Positions 1 to 8,773 of a stretch of DNA of 64,000 bases are shown in pieces (positions within the stretch are counted from its first letter, which is position 1; every line of letters starts with the position of its first letter). A program made the translations under genes and the position numbers. Origin of the DNA: Planctomycetota bacterium (GTDB lineage Bacteria; Planctomycetota; PLA2; JAEUHO01); the NCBI GenBank assembly GCA_020851795.1, contig JADZCA010000101.1:1-64000 (forward strand). The letters are read 5' to 3'. The notes beneath the pieces are model-generated. The model was given only the letters and a program-made list of their open reading frames with translations, was not told the DNA's origin and did not search any database.

Positions 1-33
1 CAGGGCGGGGCCGCGCCCCGCGCTGCGGGTCTC

Positions 34-360
34 CTACGTGCCGCCGGGGCGGGGGCCGCCGTCGAAGTAGAGGGCGCCGTGCCGCACGATCGCGCCGGGC
101 TCGAGGTCGAGGTCCACGCGCACGACGGCGGCCGCGCTGCGGAGCGGGGGGCCGCCCTGCGGGACGCCGTCCACGATGAGCGGGTGCTCAAGCAGCGCGC
201 GCTGCCCCTCGCGGATCTCGTGCTCGAGGTCGGTCAACGAGACGAGCACGCCGAGCTCGCCGACGTTGCGGATCGTCGCCTCGACGGCGCCGCCCCCCTG
301 GAGGAAGAGGCGGGCCGGGATCGCCGTCGAGACCCGTTCTGCGCGCCGTCGTTCGTCCAT
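34..360 (-). CDS. PilZ domain protein
   Basis: A 108-residue protein with the layout of a stand-alone PilZ domain. RRAER at residues 5-9 supplies the RxxxR half of the cyclic-di-GMP site, and NVGELG at 32-37 fills the (D/N)xSxxG position with Gly in place of Ser. The chain then continues as alternating beta strands. PilZ domains bind cyclic-di-GMP and act as small effectors in motility, secretion or adhesion, but the target cannot be told from here. ATG is the start; a TAGGAT hexamer about 42 bases upstream on the minus strand gives a short leader. It is divergent from the histidine kinase gene, so the two may share a control region. The Ser-to-Gly change may weaken ligand binding. Confidence 0.8.
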   Translation of the reverse strand: MDERRRAERVSTAIPARLFLQGGGAVEATIRNVGELGVLVSLTDLEHEIREGQRALLEHPLIVDGVPQGGPPLRSAAAVVRVDLDLEPGAIVRHGALYFDGGPRPGGT

Positions 361-401
361 GGACCGCCCCGAGGGTCCGCCCCGCACGGGCGGACGCCCT
401 G

Positions 402-407
402 ATCCTA
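402..407 (-). promoter_or_regulatory. -10-like element of the PilZ gene
   Basis: ATCCTA on the plus strand reads TAGGAT on the minus strand, 42 bases before the PilZ start. The same hexamer recurs upstream of many genes in this window. Confidence 0.4.
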
Positions 408-489
408 TCCCCCGGGCCCGCGGCGACGAAGGTCGGGGCCTTGACGGGCGCGTGACACCTCCGCGGCCGCGCCGTGGCACGCTGCGCGC

Positions 490-2277
490 ATGCCCCGGGC
501 CCGGAGCCTCCTCGCCGTCGTCGGCCTCCTCGCCAGCGGCCTCGGCCTGCACGCGCTGGGCGAGCGGACGATCGAGCTCGAGGCGCGCGAAGCGCACGCC
601 CGCGCCCGGGCGCGGGCCGAGGACGCCGTCCGCGTCGCCCGCGACGAGGCGCTCCCCCGCCTGGCGCAGGGGCTCGGCCCGACCTGGTTCCGGCTGCGCC
701 GCGCCGACGTGCGCGGGCGCTTCGAGGCGATGAGCGCGAGCGCGGCCCCCGAGGACCGTCTCCTCTTCGAGCAGGCGCTGTTCCTCGTGCGGCGAGGGGA
801 CGCCGTCGAGGCGGCGGACCTCTTCACGCGCCTCGCGCAGCGCCCCGGGGCCCGCGACCTCGCCCCGCTCGCCGCCGCGCACGCCGCCGCCCTCGCGGCG
901 ACCGACGACCGCGTCCCGGCCGCGCAGGCGCCGGCACCCGAGGCCGTGCCCACGGACGCGGTCACGGAGGACGGGGTGCCGCTGCGCGCGTGGACGGCCT
1001 ACCTGCGCGTGCGGGCCGCGCTCCGCGCCGCCGACCGCGCCGGCGTCGCCGCCGCGTGGGACGCGCTCGGCGCGGCGTTCGACGGCGAGGGCGTCCGCAC
1101 CGACGGCGGTCCCGACGCGGCCGACTGCGTCCTCGCCGCCGTGGACGCGGGCGGCCCGGCGCTGGCGGAGGCCCTCGCCGCGGCGGGGCGCCCCGACCCG
1201 GACGACCTCGTGCTGCGCGCGCGCGTGGCGCGAGCGGCCGCGGGCCGTCCGCCCGGCGCCGCGGCGAGGCTCGTCGGCGCGGTGATCGTGGCGTCCGTCC
1301 CGGAGGCGGACGCCCCCGACCGCGTCGTCCGCGCGGCCGACTTCGTCGCGGCGCTCGCGACGACGCTCGCGGTCCCCGTCGCCGCGGCGCTCGCCGAGCG
1401 CGACGTGCCGCCCGGCGCGAGCCGGGCGCAGCCCGCCGCCCTCGAGGGCCTCTGGCTGTACGCCGTCCCCGACCCCGGCCCGATCGCAGGCCCGTTCCCG
1501 CGCTGGCTGCTGGCCGGCGGGCTCGCCGCCTACCTGCTCGGCGGCTGGGCGCTGCTGGCCGCGTCGGCGAGGCGACGGCACGCGCAGCGGATGCAGGCCG
1601 ACTTCGTGGCCGCGGTGTCGCACGAGCTCAAGACGCCGATCGCGGGCGTCAAGGCGCTCGCGGAGATGCTCGCCGACGAGCGCGTCGAAGACCCCGAGCG
1701 GCGGCGCCTCTACGCGCAGCGCATCGGCGCGGAGATGGACCGCCTCGGCGCGGCCGTGTCCGACGTGCTCGACGCGGCCCGCATCGAGCGCGACCCCACG
1801 GCGGTCGTGCGGCCGCGCCTCGTCGAGCCCGCCGACGCGGTCGCGGCCGCGGTCGAGATCGCGCGGCCCGCGCTCGCGCGCCGGGGCGTCGCGCTGTCCG
1901 CCACGGTCGCGCCGTCGGGCGCGAGGATGCCGATCGACCCCGACGCCCTCGCGCACGTCGTCCACAACCTGCTCGACAACGCCGCGAAGTTCGCCGGCGA
2001 CCGCGGCGAGGTGACGCTCGTCGCGGGCCCGTCGGCGGACGGGTACCGCGTCGAGGTGCTCGACCGCGGCCCCGGCATCCCGGCCGACGAACGCGCCCGC
2101 GTGTTCGAGCGGTTCTTCCGCGGCGCCGACGCGCGCCGGCGCGCGGTCCCCGGCACGGGGCTCGGGCTGCACGTCGCGCGCGCGCTGGTCGAGGCGCACG
2201 GGGGACGCGTCGGGGCGACCGACCGCGACGGCGGCGGGGCGCGGCTCGTGGTGGACCTCCCGCGGAGGCCGGCGTGA
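490..2277 (+). CDS. Membrane sensor histidine kinase
   Basis: A 595-residue HisKA/HATPase sensor kinase. The N-terminal segment (about 5-20) and a second segment (about 339-357) are hydrophobic, enclosing roughly 315 mostly extracytoplasmic residues of Ala-rich sequence with no domain I recognise. The H-box SHELKTPIAG places the phospho-accepting His at residue 378. An N-box (HNLLDNAAKF), G1 (DRGPGIP), F-box (FERFFRG) and G2 (GTGLGLHVA) follow in order, so the catalytic core is complete. The stop overlaps the GTG start of the response regulator by 4 bases (GTGA), so the pair is translationally coupled and almost certainly cognate. The signal sensed is unknown. Confidence 0.93.
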   Translation: MPRARSLLAVVGLLASGLGLHALGERTIELEAREAHARARARAEDAVRVARDEALPRLAQGLGPTWFRLRRADVRGRFEAMSASAAPEDRLLFEQALFLVRRGDAVEAADLFTRLAQRPGARDLAPLAAAHAAALAATDDRVPAAQAPAPEAVPTDAVTEDGVPLRAWTAYLRVRAALRAADRAGVAAAWDALGAAFDGEGVRTDGGPDAADCVLAAVDAGGPALAEALAAAGRPDPDDLVLRARVARAAAGRPPGAAARLVGAVIVASVPEADAPDRVVRAADFVAALATTLAVPVAAALAERDVPPGASRAQPAALEGLWLYAVPDPGPIAGPFPRWLLAGGLAAYLLGGWALLAASARRRHAQRMQADFVAAVSHELKTPIAGVKALAEMLADERVEDPERRRLYAQRIGAEMDRLGAAVSDVLDAARIERDPTAVVRPRLVEPADAVAAAVEIARPALARRGVALSATVAPSGARMPIDPDALAHVVHNLLDNAAKFAGDRGEVTLVAGPSADGYRVEVLDRGPGIPADERARVFERFFRGADARRRAVPGTGLGLHVARALVEAHGGRVGATDRDGGGARLVVDLPRRPA

Positions 2278-2954
2278 CCGACGCGAAGATCCTGGTCGTC
2301 GAGGACGACGAGAGCCTCGCCCTCGTGCTCTCCGACGCGCTCGGGCACGAGGGCTACCGCGCGCTGGTCGAGCGCGACGGGCAGCGCGCGCTCGAGCGCG
2401 CGACGGCCACGCGCTTCGACCTCGTGATCCTCGACCTCATGCTGCCGACGCTGGACGGGACGGAGGTGTGCCGGCGGCTGCGGCGCGCGGGCGTGCGCAC
2501 GCCCGTGCTCATGCTGACCGCGCGCGGCCGCGAGGAGGACCGCGTGCGCGGCCTCGACGCGGGCGCGGACGACTACGTGACGAAGCCGTTCTCCGTGCGC
2601 GAGCTGCTCGCGCGCGTGCGGGCGCGGCTGCGCGCGACGACGGCCCCGCCCTCCGACGTCGTGCGCATGGGCGACGCCGAGGTGGACTTCGTCGCGCACG
2701 TGCTCCGGCGCGGCGGCGCCGAGGTGGCGCTGACGAAGACCGAGCTCGGGATGCTGCGCGTGTTCGCGCGCAACCCGGGCGTCGTGCTGCCCCGCGCGCG
2801 CTTCCTCGACGAGGTCTGGGGCCTGCGCAGCTTCCCCACGACCCGCACGGTGGACATGCACGTGCTGCGCCTGCGCGAGAAGCTCGGCGACGTCGGCGAC
2901 GAGCCGCGCCACCTCCGCACCGTCCACGGCGTCGGCTACCGCTACGACCCCTGA
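2274..2954 (+). CDS. OmpR/PhoB-family response regulator
   Basis: A 226-residue regulator with an N-terminal receiver and a C-terminal winged-helix DNA-binding domain. The acidic pocket is ED-D at 10-12, the phospho-acceptor is Asp54 (VILDLMLP), and the conserved switch residues Thr82 and Lys104 (VTKPF) are present. The winged helix ends in the usual RTVHGVGYRY motif. The GTG start overlaps the kinase stop. The next gene downstream, an exported HEAT protein, lies 170 bases away behind its own likely promoter, so it is a possible target rather than a certain operon member. Confidence 0.95.
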   Translation: MTDAKILVVEDDESLALVLSDALGHEGYRALVERDGQRALERATATRFDLVILDLMLPTLDGTEVCRRLRRAGVRTPVLMLTARGREEDRVRGLDAGADDYVTKPFSVRELLARVRARLRATTAPPSDVVRMGDAEVDFVAHVLRRGGAEVALTKTELGMLRVFARNPGVVLPRARFLDEVWGLRSFPTTRTVDMHVLRLREKLGDVGDEPRHLRTVHGVGYRYDP

Positions 2955-3124
2955 GCCCGGATCTCCCACGAGCCGACGAGGTCGGGGCCGCGCCGGGCCG
3001 CCGGGCGCGCGGGGGCGCGCGTCGCCGCGCGCCGCGAGGCGCCGCTCCGCCCGCTGATGTTGCGGACCCGTGACAACCCCGCCGGCGCACGCGGCAGGAT
3101 GCGCGCGTCGCACCGGAGCCCGCC

Positions 3125-5602
3125 ATGACCACGTGCCCCCGCCACGCTCGGACGTCGATCCTCGCGGCCGTCGCCCTCGCCGCCTGCGCGCTCGGCCTCC
3201 TCGCCGCGCCCGCGCGCGCCCAGGACGCGCCGCCCGACCCGGCCGCGCTGCTGCGGGACGCGCGCAGCGCGGAGAGCGTCGAGCGCGACGGGAAGAAGGC
3301 GATCGGGCTCTACCGCCGCGTCCTCGAGCTCGCCCCGCAGACCGACGCCGCGCGCGACGCCGCGCTGCGCCTGCTGGCGATCCACGAGGCGCGCGGGGAG
3401 CGTGCCGAGGCCCTCGAGGCGGTCCGCGCGCTCGCCGACCTGGCCGCACGGCTCGACGACGGCGCCCGCCACTCGGTGCACGAGGCCGCGGTGCGGCTCC
3501 TGCGCGCCTCGGGCGGCGGCGAGGTGCGCACGCCGGTGGGCACGCTGGTCGTGGTCGTCGAACGCACCGCCGGGTCGGCCGACGCCGCCACGCCGGCCGC
3601 GTCGCCGCTCGACGCGAAGATCCTCCCGCTCCTCGCCGTCGCCGAGTCGCGGGTCGGCACGAACCTGGCGGCCAGCTCGTTGGCGTCCACGAGCGCCGCG
3701 CTCGCGACGATCGGGACCGACGCGCTCCCGCTGCTCGAGCGGGAGCTGCGGGCGGGCGACCTCGCGCGCGCGAGGCTCGTCGCGTCGATCCTGACGAAGG
3801 CGTTCGGCCCCGCCGCGGTCCCGACGCTCGAGCGCGTCGTGCGCGACGGCGACGCGGTCGCGCGCGGGGCCGCCTGGTCGGCGTTCGCCGCGCTCCCCGC
3901 CTCCGACGCCAAGCGGTCGTCCATCCGACGGCTGCTCGAGGTCCCCGAGGCGGCCGCGCTCTCGCCGTCGGTCGTCGACCTCGCGACGCTCGAGCTGCCC
4001 GAGGCGACCCTCCTCCCGCTCGCGCGCGCGGAGCCCGACGGCGGCCCGTTGCTCGCCAGCCTGCTCGCCCGCGGCTCGCCCGAGGCGTTCGACCGTCTGC
4101 TCGCGCGGGCGAAGACCGACGCCGACGGCGCGTGGGCCCTGTTGCTGCGGGTCGCGACGCGCTCGCGGCTCGACCCCGAGCGGCTGCGCCCCGAGCAGGT
4201 CGAGGCGCTGACCACGTTCGTCACCTCGCGCGGGAGCGGGCCCGACGCGGACCGTGTGCCGGCGATGCTCGGCGCGCTCTCGATGGCGCGGTGGAAGGCG
4301 GCGCTCCCCACGGACCCCGCCGAGCGCGGGCGCGCCGCGGAGAGCGCGTGGCGTCGCTACGTCGAGCTCCCGGCCGACCAGCGCGGCCCGTACGTCGCTG
4401 CGCTCGCCGAGGCCGGGATCGCCGTCCCCGCGGCGCTGTTCCGCGACCCCGCGTGGACGCGGGCCTTCTTCGACGCCTACCCCGCCCTCGCCGCCGTCTC
4501 GCTCGACCCTCCGCTCGACGAGCGGGTGCGGCGCGAGGACCCCGCGCTGTGGACCGGCGTGCTCGAGGCCGCGCTGCGATGGGACCGCAGCACGCTCGAG
4601 GGGTGCGTCTCGCAGCTGCTCGCGTGGGCCGCGGGACCGGAGGCCGCGTCGCCCACGGTCCCGGGCACGACGACGGATGCACGTTGGGTCGAGCTGGCGT
4701 CGCGCGACGGGCTCGCGTCGTCGCTCGGCGACCGCGAGCACCTCGTCGTGCTGGACGCGGCGGCGCGCTCCGGCGCGCCCGCGTTCGCGACCCTCGTCCG
4801 TCGGTGGCTCGACCGCGACCGCGCGCTCGCGCTCCCCGACGAGGGCCAGCGCGGCACGGGGGCGTACGCCTTGCGCCTCGCGGCGTGGGGCCGCGCGATC
4901 GCGGCGTACGCCGCGCCCGACCGCCTCGAGCTGTGGGCCGACGTCCAGCAGCGTCGGGGCGACGTGTCGGCGGTGTTCGTCGCGTTCGACCGCGCGCTGC
5001 GCGAGGCCCCGACCGAGGCCGCGCTCGACGCCGTGCGCCGCTGGCGGAGCGGGCGGGCGCGCGCCGCCGTGGCGGTGGTCGGGTCGCTCGCCGACCGCCG
5101 CGACCGCGAGAGCGTCGCACGCCTGGCGGCGGAGGAGACCGCGGCGCCGCGCCCGTCCGACCCCGCGTACCGGTCCGCGCTGATCAGCGCCTGCGACGTG
5201 CTCAAGCTGCGCGAGGCGTGGCCGTTCCTCCTCCACGAGCTCGACGGCGACGCGCGCGACGAGGCCGCGGCGTGCATGGAGAACATCCACCGGCACGAGG
5301 ACGAACGAGCGCGGTTCGAGGCGTGGGGACGGGCGGCCGCGAGCGCGTCGTCGGACCTGAGCGACCTGCTCGCCGACGCCGACCCCGAGATCCGGCGCGG
5401 GGCCGTGCTCACGCTGGCGGCCACCGAGGGCAGGAGCGCCCTGCCCGCGCTCCTGCGCCTCGCCAAGGCCGAGAAGGACCCGGCGGTGCGCGCCGTCGCG
5501 CTCGACGCAGTGGACCGCCTCGCCCGCACGCCGGACCGGCCCGACGGCGACGGCGCGGCGCCGACGGCCCCCGCGGGCACGCCCGCCGCGCCGGGGAAGT
5601 GA
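3125..5602 (+). CDS. Exported HEAT-repeat-like protein
   Basis: An 825-residue protein with a signal peptide (hydrophobic core about 12-30, cleavage near APARAQ). The rest is a long all-helical array. HEAT-like units are clearest around residues 180-260 and near the C-terminus (EIRRGAVLTLAATEG...VRAVALDAVDRL), with a Pro/Ala/Asp-rich tail. Such proteins are scaffolds in the periplasm, and no catalytic motif was seen. A possible promoter is GTGACA (3070) with CAGGAT (3095), and GGAG lies a few bases before the ATG. It follows the two-component pair and converges on the DedA gene. The function is unknown. Confidence 0.75.
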   Translation: MTTCPRHARTSILAAVALAACALGLLAAPARAQDAPPDPAALLRDARSAESVERDGKKAIGLYRRVLELAPQTDAARDAALRLLAIHEARGERAEALEAVRALADLAARLDDGARHSVHEAAVRLLRASGGGEVRTPVGTLVVVVERTAGSADAATPAASPLDAKILPLLAVAESRVGTNLAASSLASTSAALATIGTDALPLLERELRAGDLARARLVASILTKAFGPAAVPTLERVVRDGDAVARGAAWSAFAALPASDAKRSSIRRLLEVPEAAALSPSVVDLATLELPEATLLPLARAEPDGGPLLASLLARGSPEAFDRLLARAKTDADGAWALLLRVATRSRLDPERLRPEQVEALTTFVTSRGSGPDADRVPAMLGALSMARWKAALPTDPAERGRAAESAWRRYVELPADQRGPYVAALAEAGIAVPAALFRDPAWTRAFFDAYPALAAVSLDPPLDERVRREDPALWTGVLEAALRWDRSTLEGCVSQLLAWAAGPEAASPTVPGTTTDARWVELASRDGLASSLGDREHLVVLDAAARSGAPAFATLVRRWLDRDRALALPDEGQRGTGAYALRLAAWGRAIAAYAAPDRLELWADVQQRRGDVSAVFVAFDRALREAPTEAALDAVRRWRSGRARAAVAVVGSLADRRDRESVARLAAEETAAPRPSDPAYRSALISACDVLKLREAWPFLLHELDGDARDEAAACMENIHRHEDERARFEAWGRAAASASSDLSDLLADADPEIRRGAVLTLAATEGRSALPALLRLAKAEKDPAVRAVALDAVDRLARTPDRPDGDGAAPTAPAGTPAAPGK

Positions 5603-5615
5603 GCGGCGGCACGAC

Positions 5616-5647
5616 GACGGGCCCGTGCGCCGCGGCGCGGGCCCGTC
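5616..5647. terminator. Hairpin between convergent genes
   Basis: GACGGGCCC (5616-5624) pairs perfectly with GGGCCCGTC (5639-5647), with further GCGC pairing inside. It lies between the HEAT gene stop and the convergent DedA gene and overlaps the DedA stop codon. No T-run follows on either strand, so it may stop transcription weakly or only stabilise mRNA 3' ends. Confidence 0.45.
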
Positions 5648-6236
5648 AGAAGAGGTACTTGACCGCGAGGAAGCCGCCGACGAGGACGACCGCGCCGCCG
5701 ATCGTGATCCACTCGAAGCGCTTCTCGAGGACGTCGCGCGCCTTCTCGCCGAAGAAGCGCATGAGCAGCGCCTCGAGGAAGAAGCGGGCGCCGCGGGACA
5801 CGACGCTCGCCGCCACGAAGGTCGGGAAGTCCACGCGGAAGATGCCGGCGGCGATCGTGAACACCTTGTAGGGGATCGGCGTGAAGCCCGCGAGCGCGAC
5901 CGCGACGAAGGTGTTCTCGGCGAACTGCGCCTTGACCTTGTCGAAGGTCGCGGCGTCGGAGAACCACCCGAGGATCGTGCGCCCGAAGCCCTCGAGCCCC
6001 AGCCCGATCCCGTAGCCCGCCATGCCGCCGAGCACCGAGCCCACGGTGCACACCGTCGCGAACCACCACGCCCGCCGCGGGGCCCCGATCCCGAGCGCGA
6101 TCAGCAGCACGTCGGGCGGGATCGGGAAGCACGACGACTCGGCGAAGGCGATCACGAACAGCGCCCACGTGCCCGCCGGCCGCTGCGCCCAGCCGAGCGT
6201 CCAGTGGTAGAGACGGCGGAGGGGGCCGAAGTTCAT
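5646..6236 (-). CDS. DedA/VTT-family membrane protein (YqaA-like)
   Basis: A 196-residue polytopic membrane protein of the DedA (SNARE-associated, VTT) superfamily, closest in length and pattern to the YqaA branch. The re-entrant motif FAESSCFPIPPDV (about 29-41) carries the conserved acid and prolines, and an Arg-containing SRGARFFLEA motif lies near residue 150. DedA-type proteins have been linked to lipid-carrier and phospholipid movement and to membrane homeostasis; the substrate here is unknown. The ATG overlaps the stop of the upstream MFS gene by 4 bases (ATGA), so the two are co-translated. Confidence 0.85.
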   Translation of the reverse strand: MNFGPLRRLYHWTLGWAQRPAGTWALFVIAFAESSCFPIPPDVLLIALGIGAPRRAWWFATVCTVGSVLGGMAGYGIGLGLEGFGRTILGWFSDAATFDKVKAQFAENTFVAVALAGFTPIPYKVFTIAAGIFRVDFPTFVAASVVSRGARFFLEALLMRFFGEKARDVLEKRFEWITIGGAVVLVGGFLAVKYLF

Positions 6237-7612
6237 GTGCGCAGGTGTACCCGACGCGCGAGCCGGAACGTCACGATGGCGGCGGCCGTCTCGAGGGCGG
6301 CGGCGATCACGAGCGCGGCGCCGAACGACAGCGCCCGCTGCGCGACGTAGCCCAGGGTGGGCCCGACCACGCTGCGCACCCCGACGCAGGCGACGTGCAC
6401 CGCCGAGTAGTGGTGCGCCTGCCCGCGCGGGGCGAAGTAGAGCGGCCCGAGCGCCCACGAGACGTTGACGCCCGCCATGCAGACGCCGAAGAGCACGTAG
6501 GCGGCCTGCAGCTGCCCCGGGGAGGTGACGAAGGCCATCCAGAGGAAGAACGGCACGAGCAACGCGAACGCGAGCCCGCCCACGCGCACGATGCCGATGC
6601 GGTCCGACAGCCGCCCGACGAACGGGACGAGCAGCATCTGGGTCAGCGGCAGGACGAGGCGGTCCGACACCGCCCACTCGTGCGTCGAGAACACCGGCGC
6701 GAAGTGCGAGACGAACAGGGGCGTGACCGACAGCAGCCCGAGGCCGTAGAGCATGAAGCCCGCCTCGAAGAGCCGGAAGTCGCGGTCGTCACGGAGCGTC
6801 CGCACCGACGCGGCGAGCGCGTCGCGCATCGCCACGCGGACCCGCGCGGGCCCGCGCTCGGGCCGCACCTCGACGGGCCCGTCGAAGCGCCACCGGATCC
6901 GCGCCATCATCACGTGCCCGACGACGCCGAGCAGCGCGGCCGCGGGGAACACGACGCGCACGAAGACGGGGTCGCCGTCGAGGAAGTGGCCCGCCGCCTG
7001 CCCCGCGCCGATCGAGCACAGCCCCGCGACCACGGTCACGAGGCCGTAGATGCGGCCCCGCACGGTGAGCGGGTAGTTGGCGCGGATCAGCGCGTTGCGG
7101 TGCGGCGTGTAGACCGCGTCGAGGTTGTTGCTGACGAGAAAGGTCGCGAAGAGCAGCCACCACGCGCCGAGGCCCTGGTCGGCCGCGCCGCCGTCGCGGT
7201 GGGCGACGGAGGCGAGCGCCATGAGGAGCAGCGGCCCGCGCGAGAGCAGCCCGAGCCAGAAGAACGTGCGCTGCTTCTCCATGCGCGCGAGGACGAGCGG
7301 CCACGCGGGCGCGAGGATCCACAGGCCCTGCCCGAGCACCACGAGCGCGGGCGACGTCCAGTCGGGCGCCCCCATCGAGCGCTGGAGCGCGAACGCCGTG
7401 AGGTTCATCACGCCGCCCGACAGCCCCATCAGCGCCTCGGCGGGCCAGTGGCGCGACCACGTGTAGCGCGTCATGCGCGACAGCGGTCGGGTGCGCCGCC
7501 CGCCCGGCGCGGGTTCGTCGGCGGGCGGCGGCGCCGGCGTCGGGTCGAGGCCCTCGGGCCCCGGCGCCGACGGGTCCACCGCCTCGTGCGGCCCGGGGTC
7601 GCTCGCCGCCAC
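6233..7612 (-). CDS. MFS transporter
   Basis: A 459-residue protein with about a dozen hydrophobic segments after a Pro/Asp-rich cytoplasmic N-terminus of about 45 residues. The order and length fit the major facilitator superfamily. A short loop containing GRLSDRIG resembles the family's loop motif (GxLxDRxG) between membrane helices. The GTG start is only 7 bases after the lpxD stop, so it is probably transcribed with lpxD and the DedA gene. An in-frame ATG about 46 codons in (MTRYTWSRHW) is an alternative start that would remove the low-complexity N-terminus. Substrate unknown. Confidence 0.85.
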   Translation of the reverse strand: MAASDPGPHEAVDPSAPGPEGLDPTPAPPPADEPAPGGRRTRPLSRMTRYTWSRHWPAEALMGLSGGVMNLTAFALQRSMGAPDWTSPALVVLGQGLWILAPAWPLVLARMEKQRTFFWLGLLSRGPLLLMALASVAHRDGGAADQGLGAWWLLFATFLVSNNLDAVYTPHRNALIRANYPLTVRGRIYGLVTVVAGLCSIGAGQAAGHFLDGDPVFVRVVFPAAALLGVVGHVMMARIRWRFDGPVEVRPERGPARVRVAMRDALAASVRTLRDDRDFRLFEAGFMLYGLGLLSVTPLFVSHFAPVFSTHEWAVSDRLVLPLTQMLLVPFVGRLSDRIGIVRVGGLAFALLVPFFLWMAFVTSPGQLQAAYVLFGVCMAGVNVSWALGPLYFAPRGQAHHYSAVHVACVGVRSVVGPTLGYVAQRALSFGAALVIAAALETAAAIVTFRLARRVHLRT

Positions 7613-7619
7613 CGCGGCC

Positions 7620-8648
7620 CTACGCGCCCCGCCCGCCCTCGAGGGCGGCGAGCCGCTTGCCGTGGTCGCGCACTTCCTTCAGGAGGTCGAGGAAGCGCTC
7701 GGTGGACGTGATGAAGCGCATGTAGGTGCGCGCGTCGATCGCGGGCGTGCCGGCGACGACCGCCCCCGCCGCGACCTCCGACGGGATCCCCGCCTGCGCG
7801 AGCGCGGTGGCGCCGTCGCCGACGCGCGAATGGTCGCCGGTCCCCACCTGGCCCGCGAGGGTGACGCCCTTGCCGAGCGTCGTGCTGCCGGCGAGCCCCA
7901 CCTGCCCGCACAGGATCGAGTGCTCGCCGATGCGGCAGTTGTGGGCGACCTGCACGAGGTTGTCGATCTTCGTGCCGCGGCCGACGCGCGTCTCGCCCAG
8001 CGTCGCGCGGTCCACGCAGGCGTTCGCCTGGATCTCGACGTCGTCCTCGATCACCACCGTGCCCACGTGCGGGATCTTCGCGTAGGACCCGTCGGGCCGC
8101 TTGGCGAAGCCGAAGCCGTCGGCCCCGATCACCGCCCCGTCCTGGAGCACCACGCGCGCGCCGAGCGTGACGCCCTCGCGGACGACGGCGAAGCTGTGCA
8201 GCACGCACCCGTCGCCGAGCCGCGCGCCGCGGTGCACGGCGACGTGGGAGCGCAGCTCGCAGCCGGCGCCAATCTCGACGTCCTCGTCCACGAAGACGAA
8301 GGCGCCGATCGAGGCGCCCGCCCCCACCTTCGCGCTCGCCGCCACCACCGCTGTCGGGTGGACCCCGGGGACCGGGCGCGGGCGCGGGTGCAGGATCGCG
8401 ACGACGCCGAGGAACGCCAGCCCCGCGTCGGGGGCGCGCAGCACCGGGACCGCCCCCGCGGGGACGCCGGCGGGCAGCACGATCGCGCTCGCCCCTGTCG
8501 AGAGGGCGCGCGCCGCCTGCTTGGGGTCGCGCAGGAACGTGATGTCGCCCGCCCGGGCGTCGTCGATGCCGGCGCAGCGGACGACCTCGACCGAGCCGTC
8601 GCCCTCGAACGGCAGCCCCAGGCGCGCAGCGAGCTCGGCGACCTTCAT
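7620..8648 (-). CDS. lpxD: UDP-3-O-acylglucosamine N-acyltransferase LpxD
   Basis: A 342-residue LpxD, the enzyme that adds the N-linked acyl chain from acyl-ACP to UDP-3-O-acylglucosamine in lipid A synthesis. An N-terminal uridine-binding domain (about 1-95) is followed by a long left-handed beta-helix of hexapeptide repeats. The catalytic His is residue 236 in NLVQVAHNCRIG. A C-terminal helix closes the protein. The start is ATG with GGAGGT five bases upstream, and a TACGTT -10-like box lies a further 25 bases upstream. With lptE elsewhere in the window it shows that the cell makes a lipid A-type outer leaflet. Confidence 0.97.
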   Translation of the reverse strand: MKVAELAARLGLPFEGDGSVEVVRCAGIDDARAGDITFLRDPKQAARALSTGASAIVLPAGVPAGAVPVLRAPDAGLAFLGVVAILHPRPRPVPGVHPTAVVAASAKVGAGASIGAFVFVDEDVEIGAGCELRSHVAVHRGARLGDGCVLHSFAVVREGVTLGARVVLQDGAVIGADGFGFAKRPDGSYAKIPHVGTVVIEDDVEIQANACVDRATLGETRVGRGTKIDNLVQVAHNCRIGEHSILCGQVGLAGSTTLGKGVTLAGQVGTGDHSRVGDGATALAQAGIPSEVAAGAVVAGTPAIDARTYMRFITSTERFLDLLKEVRDHGKRLAALEGGRGA

Positions 8649-8681
8649 CGGACACCTCCGGGGCGGGGCGGGCGGCGTGGG

Positions 8682-8716
8682 AACGTACCGCCCCCCCTTG
8701 CGACGACCCCTAGAAT
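8682..8716. promoter_or_regulatory. Divergent promoter region lpxD / AsmA-like gene
   Basis: In the 125 bases between the two starts, AACGTA (8682-8687) reads TACGTT toward lpxD, and TAGAAT (8711-8716) is a good -10 for the plus-strand AsmA-like gene with a leader of about 50 bases. No convincing -35 was seen. Confidence 0.4.
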
Positions 8717-8773
8717 CCGCGCCTCCTCCGACGGTGCGAGCCCCCGCGCCGGCCGGGCCCGGAGCCCGCCCCG

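Noticed and set aside
441..483. TTGACG with CACGCT as promoter of the histidine kinase
   Set aside because: The gap is about 31 bases, far too long; CACGCT alone could be a weak leaderless box but is not convincing.
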